A DNA stretch of 23,268 bases from Massilia sp. (lineage in GTDB: Bacteria > Pseudomonadota > Gammaproteobacteria > Burkholderiales > Burkholderiaceae_D): positions 1 through 23,268 of the forward strand of contig DNCF01000418.1 in assembly GCA_003484545.1 (NCBI GenBank), read 5' to 3'. Positions 1-8,140 of the stretch are shown piece after piece; the first letter of the stretch is position 1, and every line of letters begins with the position of its first letter. A model generated the notes under the pieces. It saw only the letters and a program-made list of their open reading frames with translations, was not told the origin of the DNA and searched no databases. The translations under genes were made by a program, and so were the position numbers.

Positions 1-1071
<1,071 letters not shown>

Positions 1072-1083
1072 CAGGGTCGGGGC

Positions 1084-1105
1084 GGTGGCCGCGCGCGCGG
1101 CTACC
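1084..1105 (+). terminator. GC-rich hairpin after aceB
   Basis: An imperfect inverted repeat starts 12 bases after the aceB stop codon: GGTGGCCGCG pairs with CGCGGCTACC, with one mismatch and a very tight loop. There is no T tract after it, so it may only stabilise the 3' end of the message. Its role as a terminator is an inference. Confidence 0.3.
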
Positions 1106-1125
1106 GTGCCCACGACCGCGTCCGC

Positions 1126-1256
1126 GTAGGGTGGGCACCCCGTGCCCACGCGTGAACGATGAACAGACGCGGCGCTTCATCCACGCTGATACGAAGCAGG
1201 CCTTACGCGTGGGCACGTTCGTCATCGAGGCCCCGGCCTCAATGACTCCACCCTAC
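1126..1256. repeat. Palindromic REP/MITE-like intergenic element
   Basis: The aceB-gloB gap holds a 131-bp element with nested inverted repeats. The outer ends are GTAGGGTGG (1126-1134) and CCACCCTAC (1248-1256), a perfect 9-bp pair. An inner perfect 10-bp pair is GTGCCCACGC (1142-1151) with GCGTGGGCAC (1207-1216). The left end also folds locally, as GTGGGCAC and GTGCCCAC around a 3-base loop. A further GTGCCCACG copy lies at 1106-1114. It has no coding capacity. The arrangement resembles dispersed intergenic palindromes, but no second copy is in this window, so its repeat status is inferred from structure alone. Confidence 0.55.
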
Positions 1257-1288
1257 AGTGCTCGCACGGATGGCCTGCGGGCGCCCAT

Positions 1289-2113
1289 TCAGAACACGTT
1301 CTTCCACTCGCGCAGCGCCGCAAAGACCTGCACCGGCGCCGCCCCCTCCGCCAGCCTGCCGGCCTTGACCAGCTCGCGCACGATCGCCGCTTCCCGGTAA
1401 CGCAGGAAAGGGTTGGTGCTGCGTTCCAGGCCAATGCTGCTCGGCACCGTCGGCACGTCCTGCGCCCGCTTGGCGCTCTCGTCGTGCATGCGCAGCGCCA
1501 GCGCCGCGTTATCCGGTTCGACCGCCAGGGCAAAGCGCAAATTCGACAGCGTATATTCGTGCGCACAGTACACTTGCGTATCTTCCGGCAGGCTTGCGAG
1601 CTTTTCCAGCGAAGCCGCCATCTGCTGCGGCGTGCCCTCGAACAGGCGTCCGCAGCCGCCCGCGAACAGGGTGTCGCCGCAGAACAGCCAGTGGCGGCCG
1701 GGCGTGCGCCGCACGTAGGCGATGTGGCCGAGCGTGTGGCCCGGCACGTCCAGCACGTCCAGTTCCAGGCCGAGCTCCGGCACGGCGACGCGGTCGCCCT
1801 CCGCCAGCGGATGGGCGACGGTGGCGATGCGGTCGTTGCGCGGGCCGTAGACCGGCACCGGGAAACGCGCCAGCAGCGCGGGAACGCCGCCCGTGTGGTC
1901 AGCATGGTGATGGGTGAGTAGAATGGCGGTAAGCGTCAATCCATGCGTGGCGAGTGCGTCCAGGATCGGGCCGCTGTCGCCCGGATCGACCACGGCCGCG
2001 TGGGTGCCGTCGTGGATCAGCCAGAGGTAATTATCCTTGAACGCGGGCACGGTCAGGACACTCAAATCATTGCGTGGCGCGCCGTTTGCGGCGCCTGGTG
2101 GCGGATTGGTCAT
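1289..2113 (-). CDS. gloB: Hydroxyacylglutathione hydrolase (glyoxalase II)
   Basis: Second enzyme of the glutathione-dependent methylglyoxal detoxification pathway; hydrolyses S-lactoylglutathione to lactate and glutathione in the cytoplasm. It belongs to the metallo-beta-lactamase fold. The metal motif THHHADH is at residues 67-73 (ligands His68, His70, Asp72, His73). Further ligands are His126 (VPGHTLGH), Asp147 (CGDTLF) and His185 (CAHEYT). The glutathione-binding motif RSTNPFLR is near residue 231. At 274 residues it is slightly longer than the usual ~255-260 because of a short Pro-rich N-terminus. The frame is open further upstream, but the ATG at 2113 is chosen because everything before it is antisense to the methyltransferase gene and carries no family similarity. 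It diverges from the methyltransferase gene with only 21 bp between the starts. Confidence 0.95.
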   Translation of the reverse strand: MTNPPPGAANGAPRNDLSVLTVPAFKDNYLWLIHDGTHAAVVDPGDSGPILDALATHGLTLTAILLTHHHADHTGGVPALLARFPVPVYGPRNDRIATVAHPLAEGDRVAVPELGLELDVLDVPGHTLGHIAYVRRTPGRHWLFCGDTLFAGGCGRLFEGTPQQMAASLEKLASLPEDTQVYCAHEYTLSNLRFALAVEPDNAALALRMHDESAKRAQDVPTVPSSIGLERSTNPFLRYREAAIVRELVKAGRLAEGAAPVQVFAALREWKNVF

Positions 2114-2134
2114 GGTTTCAATAGAGGGTAGGGC

Positions 2135-2908
2135 ATGGATAGCGCTGCTTCCGAAAAATCCATTATAGCGCTCGACGAATGGCTGCTTTCGCCGGCGGGC
2201 GCCTACGTGCGCGCCTTCGAGCAAGCCTGCCTCGACGAGCTGACGGCCGACATCTTCGGCTTCAACGCGGTGCAGATCGGCGTGCCGCAGATCGACGCGC
2301 TGGCCGCGAACCGCATGCCCAACAAGTGGCAGGCGGCCACCCGCACCTCGACCGCGGACGAACTCGCCTTCGCCGACAGCGGCAAGCAGATCGCCGTCGC
2401 GGTCGACTTCGCCGAGCTGCCGTTCGCCTCGCAGAGCCTGGACCTGGTGGTGCTGCCGCACGTGCTCGAGTTCGCGGCCGAGCCGCACCAGGTGCTGCGC
2501 GAGGTCGAGCGCGTCCTGATTCCCGAGGGCCAGGTGATCATCTGCGGCTTCAACCCGGCCAGCCTGTGGGGCATGCGCCAGGGCTTCGGGCGCTTCACCA
2601 GCGGCGGCTACCTGCCGGCCGCCGGCGAGTTCATCTCTTTGCCCCGGCTGAAAGACTGGTTAAAATTGCTCAATCTTGGGGTCAGCAACAGCCACTTCGG
2701 CTGCTACGCGCCACCCTTCCGCACCGCCCAGTGGCTGCAGCGCTTCGCCATGATGGAAGGCGCCGGCCAGCGCTGGTGGCCTTATCTCGGCGCCGTCTAC
2801 ATCGTGCATGCGATCAAGCGCGTCAAGGGCATGCACCTGATCGGTCCGGCATGGAACAAGAAATCGAGCCGGGCCCGCCAGGCGGTCCCGGCAACCAACA
2901 GAGAATGA
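2135..2908 (+). CDS. SAM-dependent methyltransferase-like protein
   Basis: A 257-residue cytoplasmic protein with the C-terminal half of a class I methyltransferase core. Residues 88-133 contain VDFAELPF, then DLVVLPHVLEF, then an EVERVLIPEGQVIICGFNP stretch, matching motifs II to post-II/III of UbiE/COQ5-like enzymes. The Gly-rich SAM loop (motif I) is not recognisable: the N-terminal ~85 residues contain no Asp/Glu-x-Gly-x-Gly. The substrate is unknown. A proline/tryptophan-containing tail (GQRWWPYLG) follows the core. It starts at ATG 2135 with AGGG just upstream and is followed 25 bases later by rnhA, so the two are probably cotranscribed. The position next to gloB and rnhA is an arrangement I recognise from related Burkholderiales. 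Confidence 0.82.
   Translation: MDSAASEKSIIALDEWLLSPAGAYVRAFEQACLDELTADIFGFNAVQIGVPQIDALAANRMPNKWQAATRTSTADELAFADSGKQIAVAVDFAELPFASQSLDLVVLPHVLEFAAEPHQVLREVERVLIPEGQVIICGFNPASLWGMRQGFGRFTSGGYLPAAGEFISLPRLKDWLKLLNLGVSNSHFGCYAPPFRTAQWLQRFAMMEGAGQRWWPYLGAVYIVHAIKRVKGMHLIGPAWNKKSSRARQAVPATNRE
2162..2167 (-). promoter_or_regulatory. Candidate -10 box for gloB
   Basis: A perfect TATAAT on the minus strand lies inside the first codons of the divergent methyltransferase gene, about 50 bases upstream of the gloB start. No convincing -35 is found 16-18 bases further upstream, so this is only a candidate. With only 21 bp between the two genes, any promoter must overlap coding DNA. Confidence 0.35.
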
Positions 2909-2933
2909 ACCAGAAAGAAGAAAGACCGGGCGC

Positions 2934-3371
2934 ATGACGAAAGTGGAAATTTTTACCGATGGCGCCTGCAAGGGCAATCCCGGCGCCGGCGGTTGGGGCG
3001 CGGTACTGATGGCCGACGGCCACGAGAAGGAAATCTACGGCGGCGAGCCGAACACCACCAACAACCGCATGGAACTGAAGGCGGTGATCGAGGCGCTGAG
3101 CGCACTGAATCGCCCTTGCCAGGTGGTTCTTCACACCGACAGCCAGTACGTGCAGAAGGGCATCTCGGAGTGGATCCACGGCTGGAAGGCGCGCGGCTGG
3201 AAGACTGCGGCGAAGGAGCCGGTCAAGAACGACGACCTGTGGAAGGCGCTCGACCTGGCCCAGCAGCAGCACACCGTGGAATGGCGCTGGGTGCGCGGCC
3301 ACAACGGGCATCCGGGCAACGAGCGTGCCGACATGCTGGCCAATAAAGGCGTGGCGCTCGGACGTCGTTGA
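2934..3371 (+). CDS. rnhA: Ribonuclease HI
   Basis: Cleaves the RNA strand of RNA-DNA hybrids, acting on R-loops and Okazaki primers. The 145-residue length is typical. All catalytic residues are visible: Asp9 (FTDGACKGNPG), Glu47 (TNNRMELKA), Asp69 (LHTDSQYV), His123 and Asp133 (VRGHNGHPGNERAD). The basic Trp-rich handle region (GWKARGWKTA) is present, as in E. coli RNase HI. The gene sits between the methyltransferase gene and dnaQ on the same strand; the rnhA-dnaQ pairing is common in proteobacteria. Confidence 0.97.
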   Translation: MTKVEIFTDGACKGNPGAGGWGAVLMADGHEKEIYGGEPNTTNNRMELKAVIEALSALNRPCQVVLHTDSQYVQKGISEWIHGWKARGWKTAAKEPVKNDDLWKALDLAQQQHTVEWRWVRGHNGHPGNERADMLANKGVALGRR

Positions 3372-3416
3372 GATGAGGCCGCTTGCGCTATACTGCGGCC
3401 TTGCCTCAACTCATCT
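3371..3416 (+). promoter_or_regulatory. Nested inverted repeat enclosing a dnaQ -10 candidate
   Basis: The 55-bp gap before dnaQ contains two nested perfect 7-bp inverted repeats: outer AGATGAG (3371-3377) with CTCATCT (3410-3416), and inner AGGCCGC (3376-3382) with GCGGCCT (3395-3401). The 12-base inner loop ends in TATACT (3389-3394), a good -10 hexamer for dnaQ. A TTGAGA-like -35 overlaps the rnhA stop codon at a short 15-base spacing. The element could be a promoter, a weak attenuating hairpin, or both. Confidence 0.4.
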
Positions 3417-3426
3417 GTAATTCCCC

Positions 3427-4134
3427 ATGCGCCAGATCGTTCTCGATACCGAAACCACAGGTCTTAATCCCCGCACTGGCGACCGCATCATCGAAATCGG
3501 TTGCGTCGAGCTGGTCAACCGCACCCTGACCGGCAATAACTTCCACCGCTACATCAACCCCGAGCGCGACTCCGACGAGGCCGCGCTCGCGGTCCACGGC
3601 CTGACGACCGAGTTCCTGAGCGACAAGCCGAAGTTCCACGAGATCGTCGAGGAATTGCGCGCCTACGTGCAGGGCGCCGACATCATCATCCACAACGCGC
3701 CGTTCGACCTGGGCTTCCTGAACCACGAGTTCCAGCGCCTCGGGCTGCCGCCTTTCGTGGATCACTGCGGCCCCATCATCGACACGCTGGTGTTCGCAAA
3801 AGAAATGCACCCGGGTAAGCGCAACTCGCTCGATGCGCTTTGCGACCGCTACGGCGTCTCGAACGCCCACCGCAAGCTGCACGGCGCGCTGCTGGACTCG
3901 GAGCTGCTGGCCGACGTCTACCTGGCCATGACGCGCGGCCAGAACTCGCTGTCGATGGACGTCGAGCCCGAAGAAACCGGCGGCGGCCTGCTGCTCGACG
4001 CCGTGCCGTTGGGCGAGATCATCGTGGTCCAGGCCTCGCCGGACGAACTGGCCGCGCACGAGGAAGTGCTGGCCGGACTCGACAAGGGCGTCAAAGGTGA
4101 ATGTGTTTGGAGAAAATATTCGCCGATAGTTTGA
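3427..4134 (+). CDS. dnaQ: DNA polymerase III epsilon subunit (3'-5' proofreading exonuclease)
   Basis: Proofreading subunit of the replicative polymerase core. The DEDDh exonuclease residues are all present: Asp7 and Glu9 (VLDTETTG), Asp94 (HNAPFDLGF), His152 and Asp157 (HGALLDSELLADVYL). After the nuclease domain, residues 172-177 read QNSLSM, which fits the sliding-clamp binding motif that in E. coli epsilon is QTSMAF. A divergent C-terminal tail follows, where the alpha-subunit contact is expected. At 235 residues it is close to the E. coli length of 243. The TGA stop overlaps the -35 box of the tRNA promoter. Confidence 0.96.
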   Translation: MRQIVLDTETTGLNPRTGDRIIEIGCVELVNRTLTGNNFHRYINPERDSDEAALAVHGLTTEFLSDKPKFHEIVEELRAYVQGADIIIHNAPFDLGFLNHEFQRLGLPPFVDHCGPIIDTLVFAKEMHPGKRNSLDALCDRYGVSNAHRKLHGALLDSELLADVYLAMTRGQNSLSMDVEPEETGGGLLLDAVPLGEIIVVQASPDELAAHEEVLAGLDKGVKGECVWRKYSPIV

Positions 4135-4159
4135 CGGTGGAGAAAGTTTTTGGCATAAT
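4131..4159 (+). promoter_or_regulatory. Sigma-70 promoter of tRNA-Val
   Basis: TTGACG (4131-4136) and CATAAT (4154-4159) are separated by exactly 17 bases and match the -35/-10 consensus at 10 of 12 positions. Transcription would start about 7 bases before the tRNA. The -35 hexamer includes the dnaQ stop codon. Confidence 0.75.
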
Positions 4160-4173
4160 ACTCCTCGTTGTCA

Positions 4174-4248
4174 GGGAGGTTAGCTCAGGGGTAGAGCACT
4201 GCATTCACACTGCAGGGGTCGCAAGTTCGAAACTTGCACTTCCCACCA
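4174..4248 (+). tRNA. tRNA-Val(CAC)
   Basis: A complete cloverleaf can be drawn. The acceptor arm GGGAGGT pairs with ACTTCCC, with one G-T wobble. The D arm carries AGCTCAGGGGTAGAGC. The anticodon stem CTGCA/TGCAG encloses the loop TTCACAC, giving anticodon CAC, which reads GUG valine codons. The T arm carries GTTCGAA. The CCA end is encoded in the DNA (4246-4248). It is transcribed from its own promoter and ends before an intrinsic terminator. tRNA 3' ends are common integration targets, and the accessory segment begins right here. Confidence 0.96.
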
Positions 4249-4268
4249 GAATTCGCAGTAAAGTCAAG

Positions 4269-4298
4269 GGCCTGTAACGTTGCGTTACAGGCCTTTTT
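4269..4298 (+). terminator. Intrinsic terminator after tRNA-Val
   Basis: A perfect 10-bp stem, GGCCTGTAAC with GTTACAGGCC, around a 5-base loop, followed by TTTTT. It lies 21 bases after the tRNA. Confidence 0.92.
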
Positions 4299-4849
4299 GC
4301 TTTGTACGGGAAAAGTACGGGAAGCCTCCCGGAACGCCGCTGGACAATATGCGACTTGCGCGCCGTGAAAGCCGTCGATGGCGGTCGCGAAGAAGGCCGC
4401 CTCTCCACTTGCCACTTGCCGACGCTTGACTGATTCCTGACGCGTGACCGTCCAGCGGCGAGTGTTCACGGATGCCGTAGACCACCTCCACTGAAGAGCA
4501 AATCCAACAGGGCAAAAACCAGGATGTTGGATGCTGTTCTTACCCGATCAGGCGGCCGGCCGCCGATGCCGGCACCGTCGCCAGCCCCTACGCGACCGCG
4601 CATGGCCAAAAATGGCCCGTCAGCATTGCTGAGAGTGGCTGGAGCATTTTTATGTCTGGCAAGCCAAGCTTTCAGGCGGCACCGTTGCCGCCGAGTGACG
4701 CCGTCCGCCGGCCACTTTTGATGTAAGTACTATGTTGGTGTAATTCTTTCCCTCTCTGCTGTTGTGCTTGAGATTACTCTCATTTCCATAAGGAAACGAG
4801 CTAAATAATTGTCGTGATCTGGTATTTAAACCTTCACGACATTTACCTC
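4299..4849. other. Gene-free boundary region between tRNA-Val and the secretion locus
   Basis: No convincing gene is seen in about 550 bases. The first 400 bases are GC-rich with broken short reading frames on both strands and could be the eroded end of an integrated element. From about 4715 the DNA becomes A+T-rich, as is usual for the regulatory region of an acquired gene. A weak promoter candidate for the transporter gene is TTGATG (4718-4723) with a -10 such as TAATTC (4741-4746) at 17 bases. A perfect 14-bp palindrome of G and C lies at 4551-4564. None of these elements is strongly supported. Confidence 0.4.
4304..4323 (+). repeat. Short direct repeat next to the tRNA (possible recombinase arm sites)
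   Basis: GTACGGGAA occurs twice with an 11-base period (4304-4312 and 4315-4323), six bases after the tRNA terminator. Closely spaced short direct repeats beside a tRNA gene resemble the arm-type sites of tyrosine integrases. No integrase gene and no second copy of the tRNA 3' end is visible in this window, so the att-site reading is speculative. Confidence 0.35.
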
Positions 4850-6541
4850 ATGCAGCGAACAACTTCTCAATGTCGAGTCCCGCGGTTTGGTCTTGGTCTA
4901 CTCGGCTGCCTTCTGATAACACCTGCGTTTTCTCAGGACGTCAGTGATCTCACCGCCATTCAGTTGCAGCGCCAGCAGCAGCGCGAAGACGTTCAACGTC
5001 GACAGGACGAAGCAACCCCCGACGTTCGTCTGCAGCCACCTGCCTTACCGCCTGAAGGTGAGTATCCGGAGGGCAAAAGTCCATGCTTCACTATCGAGAA
5101 GGTCAGGCTTGAAGGTGACGCAGCCGAGGATTTTCAATGGGCTCTTAATTCGGCAGCTCCCGCAATTGGACGTTGCCTGGGCAGTAGCGGCATCAACAAG
5201 CTGGTGGGTGATGTTCAAAACGCGTTGATCGAGCGCGGTTACGTCACCAGTCGGGTGCTCGCCGCACCTCAGGATCTGCGAAGCGGAGAGCTGCTCCTGA
5301 AGCTGGTTCCGGGGCGGATTCGGCATATCCGGTTCGCTGAAGCCGCATCGGGTGATGGCTACGCCACCGCGCTGCCGGCGCGTAGCGGCGACATCCTTAA
5401 CTTGCGCGCGATCGAACAAGGGCTTGAAAACTTCAAGCGCCTGCCTGGTACGGACGCCGATATCCAGATCGTGCCGGGTGAACAGCCGGGGGAAAGCGAT
5501 CTGATCATCAAGCGCACGGATGGGCGGGGTTACCGCATTGCCCTCGCTGCGGATGACAGCGGAACGCGCTCGACCGGCACTCATCAGGGCAACCTGACGC
5601 TCTCCCTCGATAACCCGACTGGCTTATATGACTTGTTCTACGCTTCCCTGAGTCGCAACCTGCCCGGCGACAGCCCCGGCGGCGCCCACGGTACCAAGGG
5701 TTATGCACTGTATTACTCCGTACCCTACGGCTACTGGCTGGCGAGTCTGCAGACGAACGGTTACCGCTACCACCAGACGGTGGCGGGAGCGAATCAAGAT
5801 TATCTATACAGCGGTACCAGCAAGAACTCGGAAGTGAAACTGGCGCGTCTGGTGTACCGCGATGCGGTGCGTAAAACCACGTTAGCGCTGCGCGCATACC
5901 AGCGTCGTAGCCAGAATTTCATCGACGATACCGAGGTAGAGGTCCAGCGGCGCCGGATGGGAGGATTCGCAGTCGGCGTCAACCACAGGGAGTTCATCGG
6001 TAACAGCACGCTCGATGCGAGCTTGACGTGGAAGCTCGGCACGTCCGCATTCGGTACCTTGCCGGCCCCGGAAGAACTATATGGCGAGGGCAACTCACGC
6101 CCCCGCTTGCTCAACGCCGACCTGACACTTAACGTTCCACTGGGGCGCATGTTTTCCTATCAAGGCGCCTGGCGCGGACAGTGGAATCGAACACCGCTGG
6201 TGCCGCAAGACAGATTTGCCATCGGTGGTCGTTACACCGTACGTGGATTTGACGGAGAGGTCAGTTTGTCAGCGGAGCGTGGCTGGCTCGTTCGCAACGA
6301 CCTGATCTGGAACCTTCCTGGCACCAGCCAGCAGTTCTATCTGGCGCTCGACCACGGCGTCGTCTCCGGGCCGAGTGCCGTGCATCTGTTGGGCACACGC
6401 CTGGCCGGCGCAGCCCTGGGCTGGCGCGGAAGGCTGGGGCCACTGCAATTCGATGGCTTCGCTGGCAAGCCGCTGCGCAAGCCGGTCGGATTCCGAACCG
6501 CGAGAGTCGCCAGCGGTTTCAACCTGAACTACGAATACTGA
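4850..6541 (+). CDS. Two-partner secretion outer-membrane transporter (TpsB/CdiB, ShlB-FhaC family)
   Basis: Omp85-superfamily pore that exports the exoprotein encoded just downstream across the outer membrane. With the ATG at 4850 the protein has 563 residues and an ordinary signal peptide at 1-29 (hydrophobic core, then TPAFSQ). An in-frame GTG at 4814 would add 12 residues in front of the basic n-region and is less attractive; neither start has a strong ribosome site. A Gln/Arg-rich stretch (about residues 38-55) probably corresponds to the plug helix and linker. A ShlB-type POTRA follows (residues ~78-163), including a Cys pair (Cys79, Cys109). The beta barrel carries the family's loop L6 motif VRGF at 464-467 and ends in an aromatic residue (YEY). 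The stop is 6 bases before the exoprotein start, so the two are translated from one message. Confidence 0.93.
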   Translation: MQRTTSQCRVPRFGLGLLGCLLITPAFSQDVSDLTAIQLQRQQQREDVQRRQDEATPDVRLQPPALPPEGEYPEGKSPCFTIEKVRLEGDAAEDFQWALNSAAPAIGRCLGSSGINKLVGDVQNALIERGYVTSRVLAAPQDLRSGELLLKLVPGRIRHIRFAEAASGDGYATALPARSGDILNLRAIEQGLENFKRLPGTDADIQIVPGEQPGESDLIIKRTDGRGYRIALAADDSGTRSTGTHQGNLTLSLDNPTGLYDLFYASLSRNLPGDSPGGAHGTKGYALYYSVPYGYWLASLQTNGYRYHQTVAGANQDYLYSGTSKNSEVKLARLVYRDAVRKTTLALRAYQRRSQNFIDDTEVEVQRRRMGGFAVGVNHREFIGNSTLDASLTWKLGTSAFGTLPAPEELYGEGNSRPRLLNADLTLNVPLGRMFSYQGAWRGQWNRTPLVPQDRFAIGGRYTVRGFDGEVSLSAERGWLVRNDLIWNLPGTSQQFYLALDHGVVSGPSAVHLLGTRLAGAALGWRGRLGPLQFDGFAGKPLRKPVGFRTARVASGFNLNYEY

Positions 6542-6547
6542 CCCGCC

Positions 6548-8140
6548 ATGAACAAACGTCGCTATCGTATTGTCTTCAACAAAACGCGCGGCATGCTCAT
6601 GGCCGTGCAGGAAACCGCTCGCAGCCATGGCGGGGGCGCTGGAGTATCCGGCACGCTGGATGGCACTGTTCCGACCGCGATGGCATTGCCGGCCTTGCGC
6701 CGGGTCGCGCTGCTGTTGGGAGCCCCTTTTGGCGGGATGCTCATCGCTGGCGCGGCCTTCGCCCAGATCGTGGCCGATCCGAACGCCCCAGGTAACCAGC
6801 GCGCGACCGTGCTCGAGGCGGCCAACGGAGTGCCGCAGGTCGATATCCAGACCCCGAGTGCCGCTGGCGTATCGCGCAACGTCTTCACGCAGTTCGACGT
6901 TGGCGCGAACGGGGTCATTTTGAACAATTCGCGTACCGCCGTGCAGACGCAACTGGGCGGCTGGGTACAGGGCAATCCGTGGCTTGCCACCGGCAGTGCA
7001 CGGGTGATCCTCAACGAGGTCAATTCTTCCAATCCGAGCCAGTTGAAGGGCTACGTCGAGGTGGCAGGCCAGCGTGCCGAAACCGTGATCGCCAACCCGG
7101 CCGGAATCGTCGTCGACGGGGGCGGCTTCATCAATGTCAGCCGCGCCACCCTGACGACTGGCAGTCCGCTCATGAACGGCGACGGTCTGACCGGTTTTTC
7201 GGTACAGCGAGGCCGGATCGTCATCGAAGGCGCCGGCCTGGACGCCAGCCGGACCGACTACATTGCGCTGATCGCCCGTTCGGTTCAGCTGAACGCGGGC
7301 GTATGGGCACAAAAGCTCAACGTCATCGGCGGCGCCGGCGAGGTGGCGGAAGACGGTACGACGCGGCAGGCAGCCGCGCCCGAGAACGGCGCCGAAACGG
7401 CGCCCGTGTATGCGATTGACGTGGCGCGACTGGGCGGCATGTATGCTAACCATATTTACCTGGTCGGTACCGAGGCTGGCGTCGGGGTGCGCAACGCGGG
7501 CACGATAGGCGCTGCGGCCGGGGACCTGATCGTTACCAGCGGCGGACGGTTGGAGAACAGCGGCAGCCTGGCTGCGAGCGGGCGTGTTCAGGCCAAGGCG
7601 GACGTCGTGGACAACGGCGGCCAGATGAATGCCGGGACAGACCTGTTGCTGACTGCCGGGAGCCTGCGCAACGCCGGTGCGTTCAACGCCACGGGAGACG
7701 CGGCGATCTCCGTGACCTCGGATGCCGACAATCGCGAGGGCAGCATCGAGGCGCGCCGACTCGACGTCGAAGTTGGGGGCGCGCTATTGAATGACCATGG
7801 ACGGATCGCGCAGAACGGCATGGCGACGCTTGCCATCGATGCGGCGCGCGTTGTCAATGCCGGCGAACTGGGCCGCGAGAGCCTGCCTGTTCCCGCACCG
7901 GGCACGCCGGGGGGCAGCGACACGGGCGGCGAGAGCGCCAGCCCTGTTGCGGGCAATGATGCCGGCACACCTGTGGACGGTGCACCAACGATTCCGGAAG
8001 GCGGAAGCGTTCCCATGCCGCCGCCCGACGGCCGGATCAAGGCGCGACTTGTCGACAATGGCAGCGGTCTCGTCACCGCGAACAATGGCATCTGGTCCGA
8101 ACGGGTGAGTTGGACAATCGCGGGGGTAAGGCGAGCCTGA
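6548..8140 (+). CDS. TpsA/CdiA exoprotein, N-terminal secretion segment (cut off by frame disruption)
   Basis: N-terminal 530 codons of the filamentous exoprotein. Residues 1-24 form an extended signal peptide region (MNKRRYRIVFNKTRG start). After a linker comes a conventional signal sequence with a core around 53-71 and likely cleavage after AFA at 72. The TPS secretion domain spans about 95-330 and carries the hallmark NPAGI at 183-187 followed by GGGFIN, the region recognised by the transporter POTRA domains. Short beta-helix repeats follow, then a Pro/Gly/Ser-rich stretch at about 445-497 (7876-8034) that is unusual inside a beta-helix. After residue ~518 the frame becomes non-homologous (VSWTIAGVRRA) and stops. 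The rest of the protein continues in another frame. As it stands this product would be a secreted ~50-kDa stub. Confidence 0.9.
   Translation: MNKRRYRIVFNKTRGMLMAVQETARSHGGGAGVSGTLDGTVPTAMALPALRRVALLLGAPFGGMLIAGAAFAQIVADPNAPGNQRATVLEAANGVPQVDIQTPSAAGVSRNVFTQFDVGANGVILNNSRTAVQTQLGGWVQGNPWLATGSARVILNEVNSSNPSQLKGYVEVAGQRAETVIANPAGIVVDGGGFINVSRATLTTGSPLMNGDGLTGFSVQRGRIVIEGAGLDASRTDYIALIARSVQLNAGVWAQKLNVIGGAGEVAEDGTTRQAAAPENGAETAPVYAIDVARLGGMYANHIYLVGTEAGVGVRNAGTIGAAAGDLIVTSGGRLENSGSLAASGRVQAKADVVDNGGQMNAGTDLLLTAGSLRNAGAFNATGDAAISVTSDADNREGSIEARRLDVEVGGALLNDHGRIAQNGMATLAIDAARVVNAGELGRESLPVPAPGTPGGSDTGGESASPVAGNDAGTPVDGAPTIPEGGSVPMPPPDGRIKARLVDNGSGLVTANNGIWSERVSWTIAGVRRA
8096..8112 (+). other. Frameshift junction within the cdiA-like gene
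   Basis: The upstream frame makes sense through NNGIWSER. The downstream frame makes sense from GELDNRGG. Only 5 bases lie between the Ser codon at 8096-8098 and the Gly codon at 8104-8106, so the two frames differ by one base. Restoring one G to the GGG at 8103-8105 gives IWSERGELDNRGG, a perfect beta-helix repeat. The parsimonious reading is therefore a single G lost from a G run, by mutation or by sequencing error. No heptameric slippery sequence is present. Confidence 0.75.

Noticed and set aside
4185..4515. Minus-strand reading frames across tRNA-Val and its terminator
   Set aside because: The frame ending in FELATPAV is the antisense of the tRNA itself, a common false prediction; the others have no motif or ribosome site.
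4551..4564. Perfect 14-bp G/C palindrome as an operator
   Set aside because: Palindromes of only G and C are expected by chance in such DNA, and it lies about 250 bases from the nearest start.
4524..4721. 65-residue plus-strand reading frame before the transporter gene
   Set aside because: Arg/Pro-rich composition typical of random GC-rich DNA, no ribosome site and no recognised domain.
8096..8112. Programmed ribosomal frameshifting to join the two exoprotein parts
   Set aside because: No slippery heptamer or downstream pseudoknot is evident, and a single missing G restores the repeat perfectly, so an indel is simpler.
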